NCBI RefSeq assembly: GCF_946885955.1
Contig: NZ_CAMPHI010000053.1
Span: forward strand, 1 to 30,241
DNA from: an uncultured Pseudomonas sp.
GTDB taxonomy: Bacteria > Pseudomonadota > Gammaproteobacteria > Pseudomonadales > Pseudomonadaceae
Length of the DNA stretch: 30,241 bases
Direction: 5' to 3'
Below the pieces are notes generated by a model that was not told the DNA's origin, did not search any database, and saw only the letters and a list, made by a program, of their open reading frames with translations. A program made the translations under genes and the position numbers. The stretch's first letter is position 1. Each line of letters begins with the position of its first letter. Positions 17,222 to 24,597 of the stretch are shown here, one piece after another.

Positions 17222-17341
17222 TAGGAGAGAAAAGCTTGACGGTGCTGGGCCGCTACTCGCACTGATTCGCTTGCTGGGGCGGCACCCGCCTTGCCGCTTC
17301 TTGCTATCATCTGCGGCAATCCGTTTTCTGGAAATTGCCCC

Positions 17342-18280
17342 ATGCCCCGCGAAATTCGCATCGCCACCCGCAATAGTGCCCTGGCCCTGTGGCAGGCCGA
17401 ACATGTCAAAGCCCGCCTGGAGCAGGCGCACCCGGGGCTCCGGGTCAGCCTGGTGCCGATGGTCAGCCGTGGCGATAAGCTGCTCGATGCCCCTTTGGCT
17501 AAGATTGGCGGCAAGGGCCTGTTCGTCAAGGAGCTGGAAACCGCGATGCTGGAGAATCAGGCCGATATCGCCGTGCACTCGATGAAAGACGTGCCCATGG
17601 ACTTCCCCGAGGGGCTGGGCCTGTACTGCATTTGCGAGCGTGAAGATCCGCGCGACGCCTTCGTTTCCAACACCTACGCAAGTCTCGATCAGTTGCCGGC
17701 CGGCAGCGTGGTCGGCACCTCCAGCCTGCGCCGTCAGGCGCAGCTGCTGGCGCATCGACCGGATCTGAAAATCCAGTTCCTGCGCGGCAACGTCAACACC
17801 CGTCTGGCCAAGCTCGACGCCGGTGACTACGACGCCATTATCCTTGCCGCCGCGGGTCTGATTCGTCTGGGCTTCGAGGCGCGCATCCGTGCCTCCATCA
17901 GCGTCGAGGACAGCCTGCCGGCTGGCGGCCAGGGCGCCGTGGGCATCGAATGCCGTACCGGCGACAGTGAAATTCATGCCCTGCTGGCGCCACTGCATCA
18001 CCACGATACCGCGGTGCGGGTCAGTGCCGAGCGCGCCCTGAACAAGCGCCTGAACGGTGGCTGCCAGGTGCCGATCGCCTGTTATGCGGTGCTGGAGGGC
18101 GGGCAGCTGTGGCTGCGCGGTCTGGTAGGCCAGCCGGACGGCGGCCTGCTGCTCAGCGCACAAGGTCGCGCGCCGGCTAGCGAGGCCGAGCGTCTCGGTG
18201 TCGAGGTGGCCGAAGCGCTGCTGGCGCAAGGCGCCGGCGCTATCTTGCAAGCGGTGTACGGCGAGGGCGCCGCCGAGTGA
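17342..18280 (+). CDS. hemC: hydroxymethylbilane synthase (porphobilinogen deaminase)
   Basis: HemC condenses four porphobilinogen units into hydroxymethylbilane in haem synthesis. The product is 312 residues. Signatures are the N-terminal [22 protein letters not shown], the catalytic Asp82-equivalent segment [15 protein letters not shown] (74-88), [12 protein letters not shown] and RGNVNTRL. Cys241 in [13 protein letters not shown] carries the dipyrromethane cofactor. The ATG at 17342 gives the family start, with GGAA about eight bases upstream. TATCAT at 17305-17310 could be a -10, but no proper -35 stands at the expected spacing; AlgR or read-through from algR may contribute. The stop codon overlaps the GTG start of hemD. 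Confidence 0.96.
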   Translation: MPREIRIATRNSALALWQAEHVKARLEQAHPGLRVSLVPMVSRGDKLLDAPLAKIGGKGLFVKELETAMLENQADIAVHSMKDVPMDFPEGLGLYCICEREDPRDAFVSNTYASLDQLPAGSVVGTSSLRRQAQLLAHRPDLKIQFLRGNVNTRLAKLDAGDYDAIILAAAGLIRLGFEARIRASISVEDSLPAGGQGAVGIECRTGDSEIHALLAPLHHHDTAVRVSAERALNKRLNGGCQVPIACYAVLEGGQLWLRGLVGQPDGGLLLSAQGRAPASEAERLGVEVAEALLAQGAGAILQAVYGEGAAE

Positions 18281-19050
18281 GTGAGTGGCGCTTGCTGCTG
18301 ACGCGCCCGGCCGAGGAGTCCCAGGCGCTGGCAGAGGCCTTGGCCGAGCAGGGGATTTACAGCGCCAGTATGCCGCTGCTGGCGATCGAGCCCTTGGCCG
18401 AAACCGCCGAACAGCGCAGCGCCTTTCTCGAACTGGATCGCTATACGGCGCTGATCGTGATCAGCAAACCGGCGGCCCGCCTGAGTCTTCAGCTGCTTGC
18501 CCGCTATTGGCCGCAGCCCCCGATCGAACAACCCTGGTTCGCCGTCGGCGCCGCGACCGCGGAAATTCTCGATGCCCATGGCTTGAACGTGCATTACCCG
18601 GTTGACGGGGACGATAGCGAGGCGCTGCTGTCGCTGCCGGTCTTGCAGCAGCGGCTGGCTGCGAGCGCTGCCCCGCGGGTGCTCATTCTGCGCGGCGAGG
18701 GTGGTCGGGAGTGGCTTGCCGAGCGTTTGCGCGAGCAAGGCGTCCAGGTGGATTATCTGGCGCTGTATTGTCGCCAGTTGCCGCATTACCCGGCTGGTGC
18801 CCTTTGCCAGCGCGTGCATGCGGAACGCTTGAATGGCCTGGCGGTCAGCAGTGGTCAGGGGCTGACCCACATGATGCAATTGGCGGGTAGCGACTGGCCG
18901 ATGCTGGCTCGTCTACCCTTGTTCGTGCCCAGCCCACGTGTAGCCGAACTGGCGCGCGAGGCGGGGGCCGAGAATGTTGTGGATTGCCGCGGGGCGAGTG
19001 CCGCGGCGTTGCTGGCGGCATTGCACAGTCATGCCGCCCCCAACCTCTGA
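18277..19050 (+). CDS. hemD: uroporphyrinogen-III synthase
   Basis: HemD cyclises hydroxymethylbilane with inversion of ring D to make uroporphyrinogen III, the branch point to haem and sirohaem. The product is 257 residues. It follows the weakly conserved family pattern: [14 protein letters not shown] at the start, [49 protein letters not shown] and [16 protein letters not shown], matching the two interleaved domains. Translation starts at GTG 18277, overlapping the hemC stop codon (GTGA), so the two are coupled. It ends 16 bases before the hemX start chosen here. Confidence 0.93.
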   Translation: MSEWRLLLTRPAEESQALAEALAEQGIYSASMPLLAIEPLAETAEQRSAFLELDRYTALIVISKPAARLSLQLLARYWPQPPIEQPWFAVGAATAEILDAHGLNVHYPVDGDDSEALLSLPVLQQRLAASAAPRVLILRGEGGREWLAERLREQGVQVDYLALYCRQLPHYPAGALCQRVHAERLNGLAVSSGQGLTHMMQLAGSDWPMLARLPLFVPSPRVAELAREAGAENVVDCRGASAAALLAALHSHAAPNL

Positions 19051-19066
19051 TGCAAAGGACGGATAC

Positions 19067-20236
19067 GTGAGCGAAGCAGTCTCCACGCAAGATCAGGATC
19101 AACCCTCGCGGGATGGAACCACAGGCGCGCCATCGACCCCGCCCCAGGTTGCCGCTAAACCCACCGCGCGGGGCAATGGCCTGGCGCTGCTGGCCTTGCT
19201 GGTGGGCGCCGTCGGTGCCGCTGCCGGTGGCTGGGGCGTATGGCAAATGCAGGGGCTGCAGAACCGCCAGCAGCAATACGCCGGGCAGCTGCAGGAAATG
19301 CAGCAAACCCAGGTGGGGCATGATGAGGCGCAGAGCCTGGCGCAGACCAGTGAAAAGCTCAATGCCCGTTTGGCGCAGCTGCCGACCGCCGACGAACTGG
19401 AGTCCCAGCGCCGTCTGTTGGCCCGGCTGCAGGGCGATCAACAACTGCTTAATCAACGCCTGGAAACGGTACTCGGTGCGAGCCGTCAGGAGTGGCGACT
19501 GGCCGAGGCCGAGCACCTGCTGCGGTTGGCCAGTCTGCGTCTTTCCGCGCTGCAGGATATCAACAGCGCCACCGCTCTGGTCCGGGCCGCCGATGACATC
19601 CTCCAGGGGCAGGACGATCCCGCGGCGTTTACCGCCCGCGAGCAATTGGCCAAAAGCCTGGCCGCGTTGCGCGCGACACCCGACCCGGATCGCACCGGCC
19701 TGTTTCTTCAGCTCGGCGCGCTGCGCGATCAGGTCGCTCAGCTCAACGCCAAGGCGCCGACGTTCACCGCCGATGGCGGAGTGCTCGGCGAGTTGGCCGC
19801 TACGGAAGGTGAAGCCGTGTGGTGGAAAACATGGCTGCGCACCCTGTCCGAGTACTTCCGTGTCGATTTCAACGCTGACAGCAATATCCGTCCGGTACTC
19901 GCCGGCCAGTCGCTGCTGCAGGTGCGCCTGGCGCTGAGCCTGGCCCTGGAGCAGGCGCAATGGGCGGCCTTGCACGGCGAAACCGCGGTCTATCGGCAGG
20001 CCCTGCAGCAGGCCCGTGAGGTGTTGGATGCCCATTTCGAGGCCGAGAATCCGAACAGTCGCGCCTTGCGCGTGCGTATCGACGAGCTATTCGACACCCC
20101 GATCGAAGTGCAGGCGCCCGATCTGAGCCAGTCGCTGAATGCCGTGGAAGCCTATATCGAAGCCAAGCAATCGGCCCGTCAGGCGCTCGGGGTCGAGGCG
20201 CCCGCTTCCGCGGATGTGGAGGAGGCTCGCCCATGA
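19067..20236 (+). CDS. hemX: HemX family membrane protein (uroporphyrinogen-III C-methyltransferase-like)
   Basis: HemX is a bitopic inner-membrane protein encoded between hemD and hemY in gammaproteobacteria. Databases often label it a uroporphyrin-III C-methyltransferase, but it lacks a SAM-binding methyltransferase domain and its role is unproven. The product is 389 residues. A Pro/Thr-rich cytosolic N terminus (1-36) leads to one membrane helix at about 38-58. A long coiled coil follows (NRQQQYAGQLQEMQQT through ARLQGDQQLLNQRL), and then the conserved domain with AEAEHLLRLASLRL and VWWKTWLRTLSEYFR. The GTG at 19067 was chosen for its AAAGGA ribosome-binding site and the family start; an in-frame ATG at 19031 would overlap hemD. 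It overlaps hemY by ATGA. Confidence 0.88.
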   Translation: MSEAVSTQDQDQPSRDGTTGAPSTPPQVAAKPTARGNGLALLALLVGAVGAAAGGWGVWQMQGLQNRQQQYAGQLQEMQQTQVGHDEAQSLAQTSEKLNARLAQLPTADELESQRRLLARLQGDQQLLNQRLETVLGASRQEWRLAEAEHLLRLASLRLSALQDINSATALVRAADDILQGQDDPAAFTAREQLAKSLAALRATPDPDRTGLFLQLGALRDQVAQLNAKAPTFTADGGVLGELAATEGEAVWWKTWLRTLSEYFRVDFNADSNIRPVLAGQSLLQVRLALSLALEQAQWAALHGETAVYRQALQQAREVLDAHFEAENPNSRALRVRIDELFDTPIEVQAPDLSQSLNAVEAYIEAKQSARQALGVEAPASADVEEARP

Positions 20237-21492
20237 AGCGTGTCTACCTCCTGCTTGCTCTGGCGCTGCTGGTACTCGCCGCGGGCGCGGCAGTGGCATT
20301 GTTCGGCGTGCCGATCGCCGCGCACAAGGGTTATGTACTGATCGCTTTCCAGGGCTTTCGCTACGAGTCCAGCTTGTGGGCCTTTGTCGCGCTGGTGCTG
20401 GTGCTCTGGTTGCTGGTCTATCTGCTGCGCCTGTTCCTGCGCCTGCTGGCGACATCCGGCGGCCTGGTCAATCCTTGGTCGCGCCTGCATCGGCGTCGAC
20501 GGGTTCGCCTGGCCTCGGAACAGGGCTTCCTCGACCTGGCCGAAGGGCGCTGGGCGCGGGCACTGCGTCACCTGAAGCGTGCCGCGCAAAATGAACCGCA
20601 ACCGCTGAACTACTACCTGGGCGCCGCCCGTGCCGCCAATCACTTGGAGCAGTACCAGGACAGCGATGCGCTGATCGAAGAGGCGCTGGATCGCCAGCCG
20701 GGCGCCGAGCTGGCAATCGCCCTGACCCATGCCGAGCTGCAGCTGGCACGCGGTCAAACCCGCGAGGCTACGGATACCCTGCAGGCGATGCGCAGCCGCC
20801 ATCCACACCACCATCTGGTGCTGCGCCGCCTGCAACAGCTCTATCTGCAGGTTGGCGATTGGTCGGCCCTGCTCGGTTTGCTCCCCGAACTGCGCAAGGA
20901 CAAGGCCCTGGGCAGTGCTGAACTGAGCGAACTCGAGCGACAGGCGTGGTGCGGTCGGTTACAGCAGGTCGGCGAGTCGGCCGCGGAAGATGGGCCGGTT
21001 GCGCTCGCCGCATTACGGCAGGCCTGGCAGTCGATGCCGTCTGCGTTGCGGCAGGAGCCGGTGCTGCTCGCGGGCTATGCCGAGCAACTCCGTTTGCTCG
21101 GCGCCGAAGGCGAGGCTGAAGAACTCCTGCGTGGCGCCCTGCAACAACGTTTCGACAGTCGCCTGGTGCGCCTGTACGGTCTGCTGCATGGCCAGGATTC
21201 TGCTCGCCAGCTGCAGGTTGCCGAGGGCTGGTTGAAGCGGCACCCGGAAGATGCCGGGTTGCTGCTGACCTTGGGACGCCTTTGCGTGCACGACCAACTC
21301 TGGGGTAAAGCCAAGGGCTACCTGGAAAGCAGTCTGGCGTTTGAGCGGCACCTGGAGACCTGCGTGGAACTGGCGCGCCTGCTCGCCAAGCTGGGTGAGG
21401 TCGAGCGCAGCAACGAGCTGTTTCAGGAAGGCCTGGGGTTGCTCGATCGGCGCCTCGGCAGCGATTCGTCTGCGCTTGCGACGGCCAGCTAA
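20233..21492 (+). CDS. hemY: HemY family inner-membrane TPR protein
   Basis: HemY is an inner-membrane protein encoded after hemX, linked to late haem synthesis by genetics in enterics; it is unrelated to Bacillus HemY. The product is 419 residues. Two membrane helices lie at about 5-27 and 40-62, with the conserved GYVLIAFQGFRYESSLWAF between them. The rest is a cytosolic series of TPR-like helical repeats, for example RWARALRHLKRAAQNEPQPLNYYLGAARAA, GAELAIALTHAELQLARGQ and HPEDAGLLLTLGRLCV. It overlaps hemX by four bases. In P. aeruginosa I recall a dsbB-type gene, dsbH, immediately after; none is present here. Confidence 0.92.
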   Translation: MKRVYLLLALALLVLAAGAAVALFGVPIAAHKGYVLIAFQGFRYESSLWAFVALVLVLWLLVYLLRLFLRLLATSGGLVNPWSRLHRRRRVRLASEQGFLDLAEGRWARALRHLKRAAQNEPQPLNYYLGAARAANHLEQYQDSDALIEEALDRQPGAELAIALTHAELQLARGQTREATDTLQAMRSRHPHHHLVLRRLQQLYLQVGDWSALLGLLPELRKDKALGSAELSELERQAWCGRLQQVGESAAEDGPVALAALRQAWQSMPSALRQEPVLLAGYAEQLRLLGAEGEAEELLRGALQQRFDSRLVRLYGLLHGQDSARQLQVAEGWLKRHPEDAGLLLTLGRLCVHDQLWGKAKGYLESSLAFERHLETCVELARLLAKLGEVERSNELFQEGLGLLDRRLGSDSSALATAS

Positions 21493-21832
21493 GCGGTATT
21501 TTTTCGCTGCCCGTGCGTTGGCGTGGGCGGTGTATTTGGCTTCTGCAGGGGCTTGTTCGATGAGCCCGCCTGATTTGGACTGATTTAGTGCGGGCCAGGC
21601 GGGGCAAGGCGCTCGTATTAAACGCCTGTATGAAATTTATCGTGCGGGCGTCTTGATGGCTTCGGCGTGCAAGCATAATCTGGCTCTACGCACCGCTGGC
21701 TGCCGGGTCGCTTGCATGGCAACCTGCACGGCGAATAGCCGTTACGCGGTGCTCCCCCCGTTGCATCGAGTGGCCAAGACGTCTCGAAACAGATGTATAA
21801 CAGCAATACCGAATAAGGGAAGTGAGGTCATC
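21493..21832. other. intergenic region between hemY and algQ
   Basis: These 340 bases contain no convincing gene. CCCGCCTG (21565-21572) and CAGGCGGG (21596-21603) form a perfect 8-bp inverted repeat with a 23-base loop and no T-tract, possibly the end of the hem transcript. TTGATG (21653-21658) and CATAAT (21674-21679) look like -35 and -10 boxes, but their spacing is 15, short for a good promoter. The region is where dsbH would be expected by comparison with P. aeruginosa. Confidence 0.55.
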
Positions 21833-22309
21833 ATGCTCGAGAGTTGTCAGAACGCCCAGGAACGTTGGGGTGGGGTCCACCTGCTGATAGACCGTTGGCT
21901 GCAGGAACGCGGCGAACTGGTTGCGGCTTATACGGCGTTGAGCGCCCCTGCTGGGTTGGCGAGCGATGCTTCGGGCCTGCAGCGGTTCTGCGAAATTCTG
22001 GTCGATTACGTATCCGCAGGGCATTTCGAGGTCTACGAGCAATTGACCAACGAGGCCAAGGCTTTCGGCGATCAGCGTGGTCTCGATCTGGCCAAGCAGA
22101 TTTATCCGCGTATCGAGGCGATCACCGAAGTGGCGTTGGCATTCAATGACCGCTGCGATAATGGCGACTGTCGCGACAACGCCTCGTTGAGCGACGAGCT
22201 CAACCATCTGGGGCAATTGCTGCATGAGCGTTTCGAACTGGAAGATTGCCTGATCGAAGTGCTGCACAATGCCCACCAGCAGCAGGCCGTTGCGGAAAAC
22301 GCAGTCTAA
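21833..22309 (+). CDS. algQ: anti-sigma-70 regulator AlgQ (Rsd family)
   Basis: AlgQ (AlgR2) is the Pseudomonas Rsd homologue. It binds sigma-70 region 4 and frees RNA polymerase for alternative sigma factors, and it influences alginate, Ndk and siderophore expression. The product is 158 residues, all helical. It carries the family start [26 protein letters not shown], the sigma-binding [16 protein letters not shown] and the C-terminal [28 protein letters not shown]. The ATG at 21833 was chosen from an open frame beginning at 21653 because GAGG sits five bases upstream and the family starts MLES. It converges with the FKBP gene, with only 13 bases between the stop codons. Confidence 0.94.
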   Translation: MLESCQNAQERWGGVHLLIDRWLQERGELVAAYTALSAPAGLASDASGLQRFCEILVDYVSAGHFEVYEQLTNEAKAFGDQRGLDLAKQIYPRIEAITEVALAFNDRCDNGDCRDNASLSDELNHLGQLLHERFELEDCLIEVLHNAHQQQAVAENAV

Positions 22310-22322
22310 CCGCGCCGCTGTT

Positions 22323-22967
22323 TCAGTCCTTGGTGTCCAGCAACTCCAGCTCGAACACCAGGGGCGCATAAGGCGGGATCAGATCGCCTGCGCCTTGTGC
22401 CCCATAGGCCTGGGCCGATGGAATTATCAAACGCCATTGTGCACCCACCGGCATCTGCGCAACCGCGCTTTGCCAGCCGGGGATCACGCTATCCAGGCGA
22501 TACCACTGTGGCGTCTGGCTTTCGTCGAACTGACGGCCGTCGGCCAGAAACCCCATATAACGTACCTGCACCTGGCCCTTCGGGCTCGGCTTCGCACCTT
22601 TTCCCGCCCTTAACTCCTGCAGCAGCACGCCGTGTTTCAGCATGCGTATCCCAGGCTTGGTTCTTTCGCCGGCAAGAAAGCGCTGCTCCGCAGCAACCGC
22701 ACGTTCGGCCTGTTGCGAGGCAGCGGTCAGGTGCGCTTCGTGCTCGGCCAGCAGACGCTTCATGCGCCGCGCGTCAATCTGCAGGGGTTCGCCTGAATAA
22801 GCGTGACGCACACCATCGAGCACGGCCTGCACCGGCAACTCGGGTGCTTGTTCACGCAATTGTTCGCCGAGCCGCGCGCCCAGGGCGTAGGCCATATCGC
22901 GGGTATCGTCCTGTGCCTGAATCCAGGGTGCGAACAGGCACAGTGCAAGCACGGCGAGGCGCGGCAT
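22323..22967 (-). CDS. exported FKBP-type peptidyl-prolyl isomerase
   Basis: This is a 214-residue periplasmic prolyl isomerase of the FkpA/Mip type. A signal peptide (MPRLAVLALCLFAPWIQAQ) precedes a helical dimerisation region (about 20-105) with DMAYALGARLGEQL. The C-terminal FKBP domain has VQVRYMGFLADGRQFDES, VIPGWQSAVAQMPVGAQWRLIIPSAQAYG and PPYAPLVFELELLD; several active-site aromatics are conserved. The ATG at 22967 has GGAGA about eight bases upstream and begins the signal peptide; an in-frame TTG at 22985 is less likely. A -10-like CATAAT lies at 22997-23002 on the minus strand. The gene is divergent from algP, as in P. aeruginosa. Confidence 0.92.
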   Translation of the reverse strand: MPRLAVLALCLFAPWIQAQDDTRDMAYALGARLGEQLREQAPELPVQAVLDGVRHAYSGEPLQIDARRMKRLLAEHEAHLTAASQQAERAVAAEQRFLAGERTKPGIRMLKHGVLLQELRAGKGAKPSPKGQVQVRYMGFLADGRQFDESQTPQWYRLDSVIPGWQSAVAQMPVGAQWRLIIPSAQAYGAQGAGDLIPPYAPLVFELELLDTKD

Positions 22968-23069
22968 ATAAAGAGTCTCCGACAAAATGTACTGGGATTA
23001 TGCCAGCATGTGGCGACGCGGAATGCGCGCTAGTATGAACATCTTCTGCAACCCACTAGGAGGCGTGCC

Positions 23070-24086
23070 ATGACGGCCACCAAGAACACCAAGAAAAAAA
23101 GCGCTAAGAAAAGCTCGGTCAGCACCCCTCTGCATTTGCTTCAGCAGCTCTCCGCCAGCCTGCTGGAGCATCTGGAAAACGCCTGTGCAGAAGCCTTGGC
23201 CGAAGCAGAAACGCTGCTAGCCAAACTGGAAACGCAGCGCGGCAAAGCCCAGGAAAAACTGCACAAGGCGCGTGGCAAACTGCAGGACGCCGCCACCGCC
23301 GGCAAGGCCAAGGCGCAGAGCAAAGCCAAGGCGGCAATCGCCGAGTTGGAGGAATTGCTGGATGTTCTCAAGGCACGGCAAACCGAAACGCGCGGCTACA
23401 TTGCCGGGCTCAAGCGCGATGCCCAGGAAAGCCTGAAATTGGCCCAGGGCGTGGGCAAGGTCAAGGAGGCGGTAAATCAAGCGCTCAATAGGCGTACCGC
23501 CAAAGCCGCGACGGTGAAACCTGCGGCAACCAAGGCGCCAGCCAAGCCGGTCGCGAGCAGGTCGGCCGCTAAACCGGCCAGTGCCGCCAAGCCCGTCGCC
23601 AAGGCACCCGTCAAACCGGCCGCAAAAGCTGCCGCCAAACCTGCCACGAGCAAGCCTGCGGCAAAAACCGCTGCGGGTAAAACCGCCGCCGTCAAGCCAG
23701 TCGCAGGCAAACCGGTAGCGGCCAAGACCGTTGCCGCCAAACCTGCGGGCAAAGCCGCAACAGCGTCCGCCGCCAAGCCAGCGGCGAAGAAACCGGCTGC
23801 TGCGGTTGCCAAGCCCGTCGCCGCGAAACCGGTCGCCAAAGCTGCAGCCAAGCCCGTCGCGGCTAAGGCTGCCGCCAAGCCGGCAGCATCCAAGACAGCC
23901 GCCAAGCCCGCAGCTAAACCCGCTGCCAAAGCTGCAACCGCGCCTGCCGCCAAGCCTGCTGCGAAGAAGCCCGTTGCTGCCAAGGCCAAGCCGGCGGCGG
24001 CCAAACCAGTGGCTGCGCCTGCTGCTGTCGAACCCGTTAAACCCGCCGTCAGCGGCAATGGTAGCGCCGCGCCAAGCGCGTCCTAA
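23070..24086 (+). CDS. algP: histone H1-like regulator AlgP (AlgR3)
   Basis: AlgP is a DNA-binding, histone H1-like protein first found as a regulator of alginate in P. aeruginosa. The product is 338 residues. The N-terminal domain (1-145) begins with a basic KNTKKKSAKKSS stretch and continues with TPLHLLQQLSASLLEHLENAC and an extended coiled-coil-like region (GKAQEKLHKARGKLQDAA, LKRDAQESLKLAQGVGKVKEA). Residues from about 146 to 325 are a degenerate tandem repeat of KPAA/KPVAAK units, as in H1 tails. The tail ends in GNGSAAPSAS, like the P. aeruginosa protein. A perfect AGGAGG at 23058-23063 lies six bases before the ATG. The repeat DNA is prone to slippage. Its 3' end overlaps the TIGR02444 gene, which reads the other way, by four bases. 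Confidence 0.95.
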   Translation: MTATKNTKKKSAKKSSVSTPLHLLQQLSASLLEHLENACAEALAEAETLLAKLETQRGKAQEKLHKARGKLQDAATAGKAKAQSKAKAAIAELEELLDVLKARQTETRGYIAGLKRDAQESLKLAQGVGKVKEAVNQALNRRTAKAATVKPAATKAPAKPVASRSAAKPASAAKPVAKAPVKPAAKAAAKPATSKPAAKTAAGKTAAVKPVAGKPVAAKTVAAKPAGKAATASAAKPAAKKPAAAVAKPVAAKPVAKAAAKPVAAKAAAKPAASKTAAKPAAKPAAKAATAPAAKPAAKKPVAAKAKPAAAKPVAAPAAVEPVKPAVSGNGSAAPSAS

Positions 24087-24547
24087 ACGGGAACCTGCGC
24101 CGCCGCGACGCGCAGTGATTGCAGCGCGTCGGGGGCGGCCGCATCGCCCGCCATCCGAGCTAACCAGCACGCCTGCTGGCCGTCAGCGGCATCCGGCCAA
24201 TCACGGCTGAGAGCCGCCAGGCGCTGCAGCAGTTCGCGTTCGGCCTCCAGTTCGAGTCGTTTGACCTGCTCGCGCAACGCGGTCAGGGCGCTGTCATCCT
24301 GCGCCGCTGCGCGCCAGTTCTGTCGCAATTGCCTGAGCGGCATCACCACCTGCGTTTGCCAGGGCTGCGCCAGGTTACGCAGGGCCTGACCGCGCGCCTC
24401 GTTCCAGGACACCGCACGTGCATCCAGCCAGAGCGCGCAGAGCAGCAGGCAGACATCCATTCCCTGCGCCTGCAATTGCAAGCACGTGGCTTCGACGCCG
24501 GGGCGCTGGTACAACTCTTCGGCGAATCGCCACAGGTCAGGGGGCAT
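24083..24547 (-). CDS. TIGR02444 (DUF2390) family protein
   Basis: This is a 154-residue conserved protein of unknown function. It has the family features: LWRFAEELYQRPGVEATCLQLQAQGMDVCLLLCALWLDA at 5-43, then PWQTQVVMPLRQLRQNWR and a helical C-terminal half with VKRLELEAERELLQRL. No signal peptide is present. It is convergent with algP and their stop codons overlap (four shared bases). It is divergent from the ABC-F gene; the start codons lie 50 bases apart, so promoters must be compact. In other gammaproteobacteria the family often lies beside an ABC-F gene of the YheS type, as here (from memory). Confidence 0.85.
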   Translation of the reverse strand: MPPDLWRFAEELYQRPGVEATCLQLQAQGMDVCLLLCALWLDARAVSWNEARGQALRNLAQPWQTQVVMPLRQLRQNWRAAAQDDSALTALREQVKRLELEAERELLQRLAALSRDWPDAADGQQACWLARMAGDAAAPDALQSLRVAAAQVPV

Positions 24548-24597
24548 GGTGCTTTCCGCGTAAGTGAAAGGCGACTCTGGTAGACTCCGCCGCCATT

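Noticed and set aside
16403..18250. 615-residue open frame antisense to algR and hemC
   Set aside because: Both sense genes are certain and the antisense product has no recognisable motif and no ribosome-binding site; it is a codon-bias shadow.
18845..20035. 396-residue open frame antisense to hemD and hemX
   Set aside because: It mirrors sense codons, has Gln/Leu-rich low-information sequence and crosses two genes with established start and stop overlaps.
23217..24170. Gly/Arg-rich antisense frame opposite algP
   Set aside because: It is the complement of the KPAA repeat tail, so its composition follows from the repeat. The algP frame has a perfect ribosome-binding site and family match.
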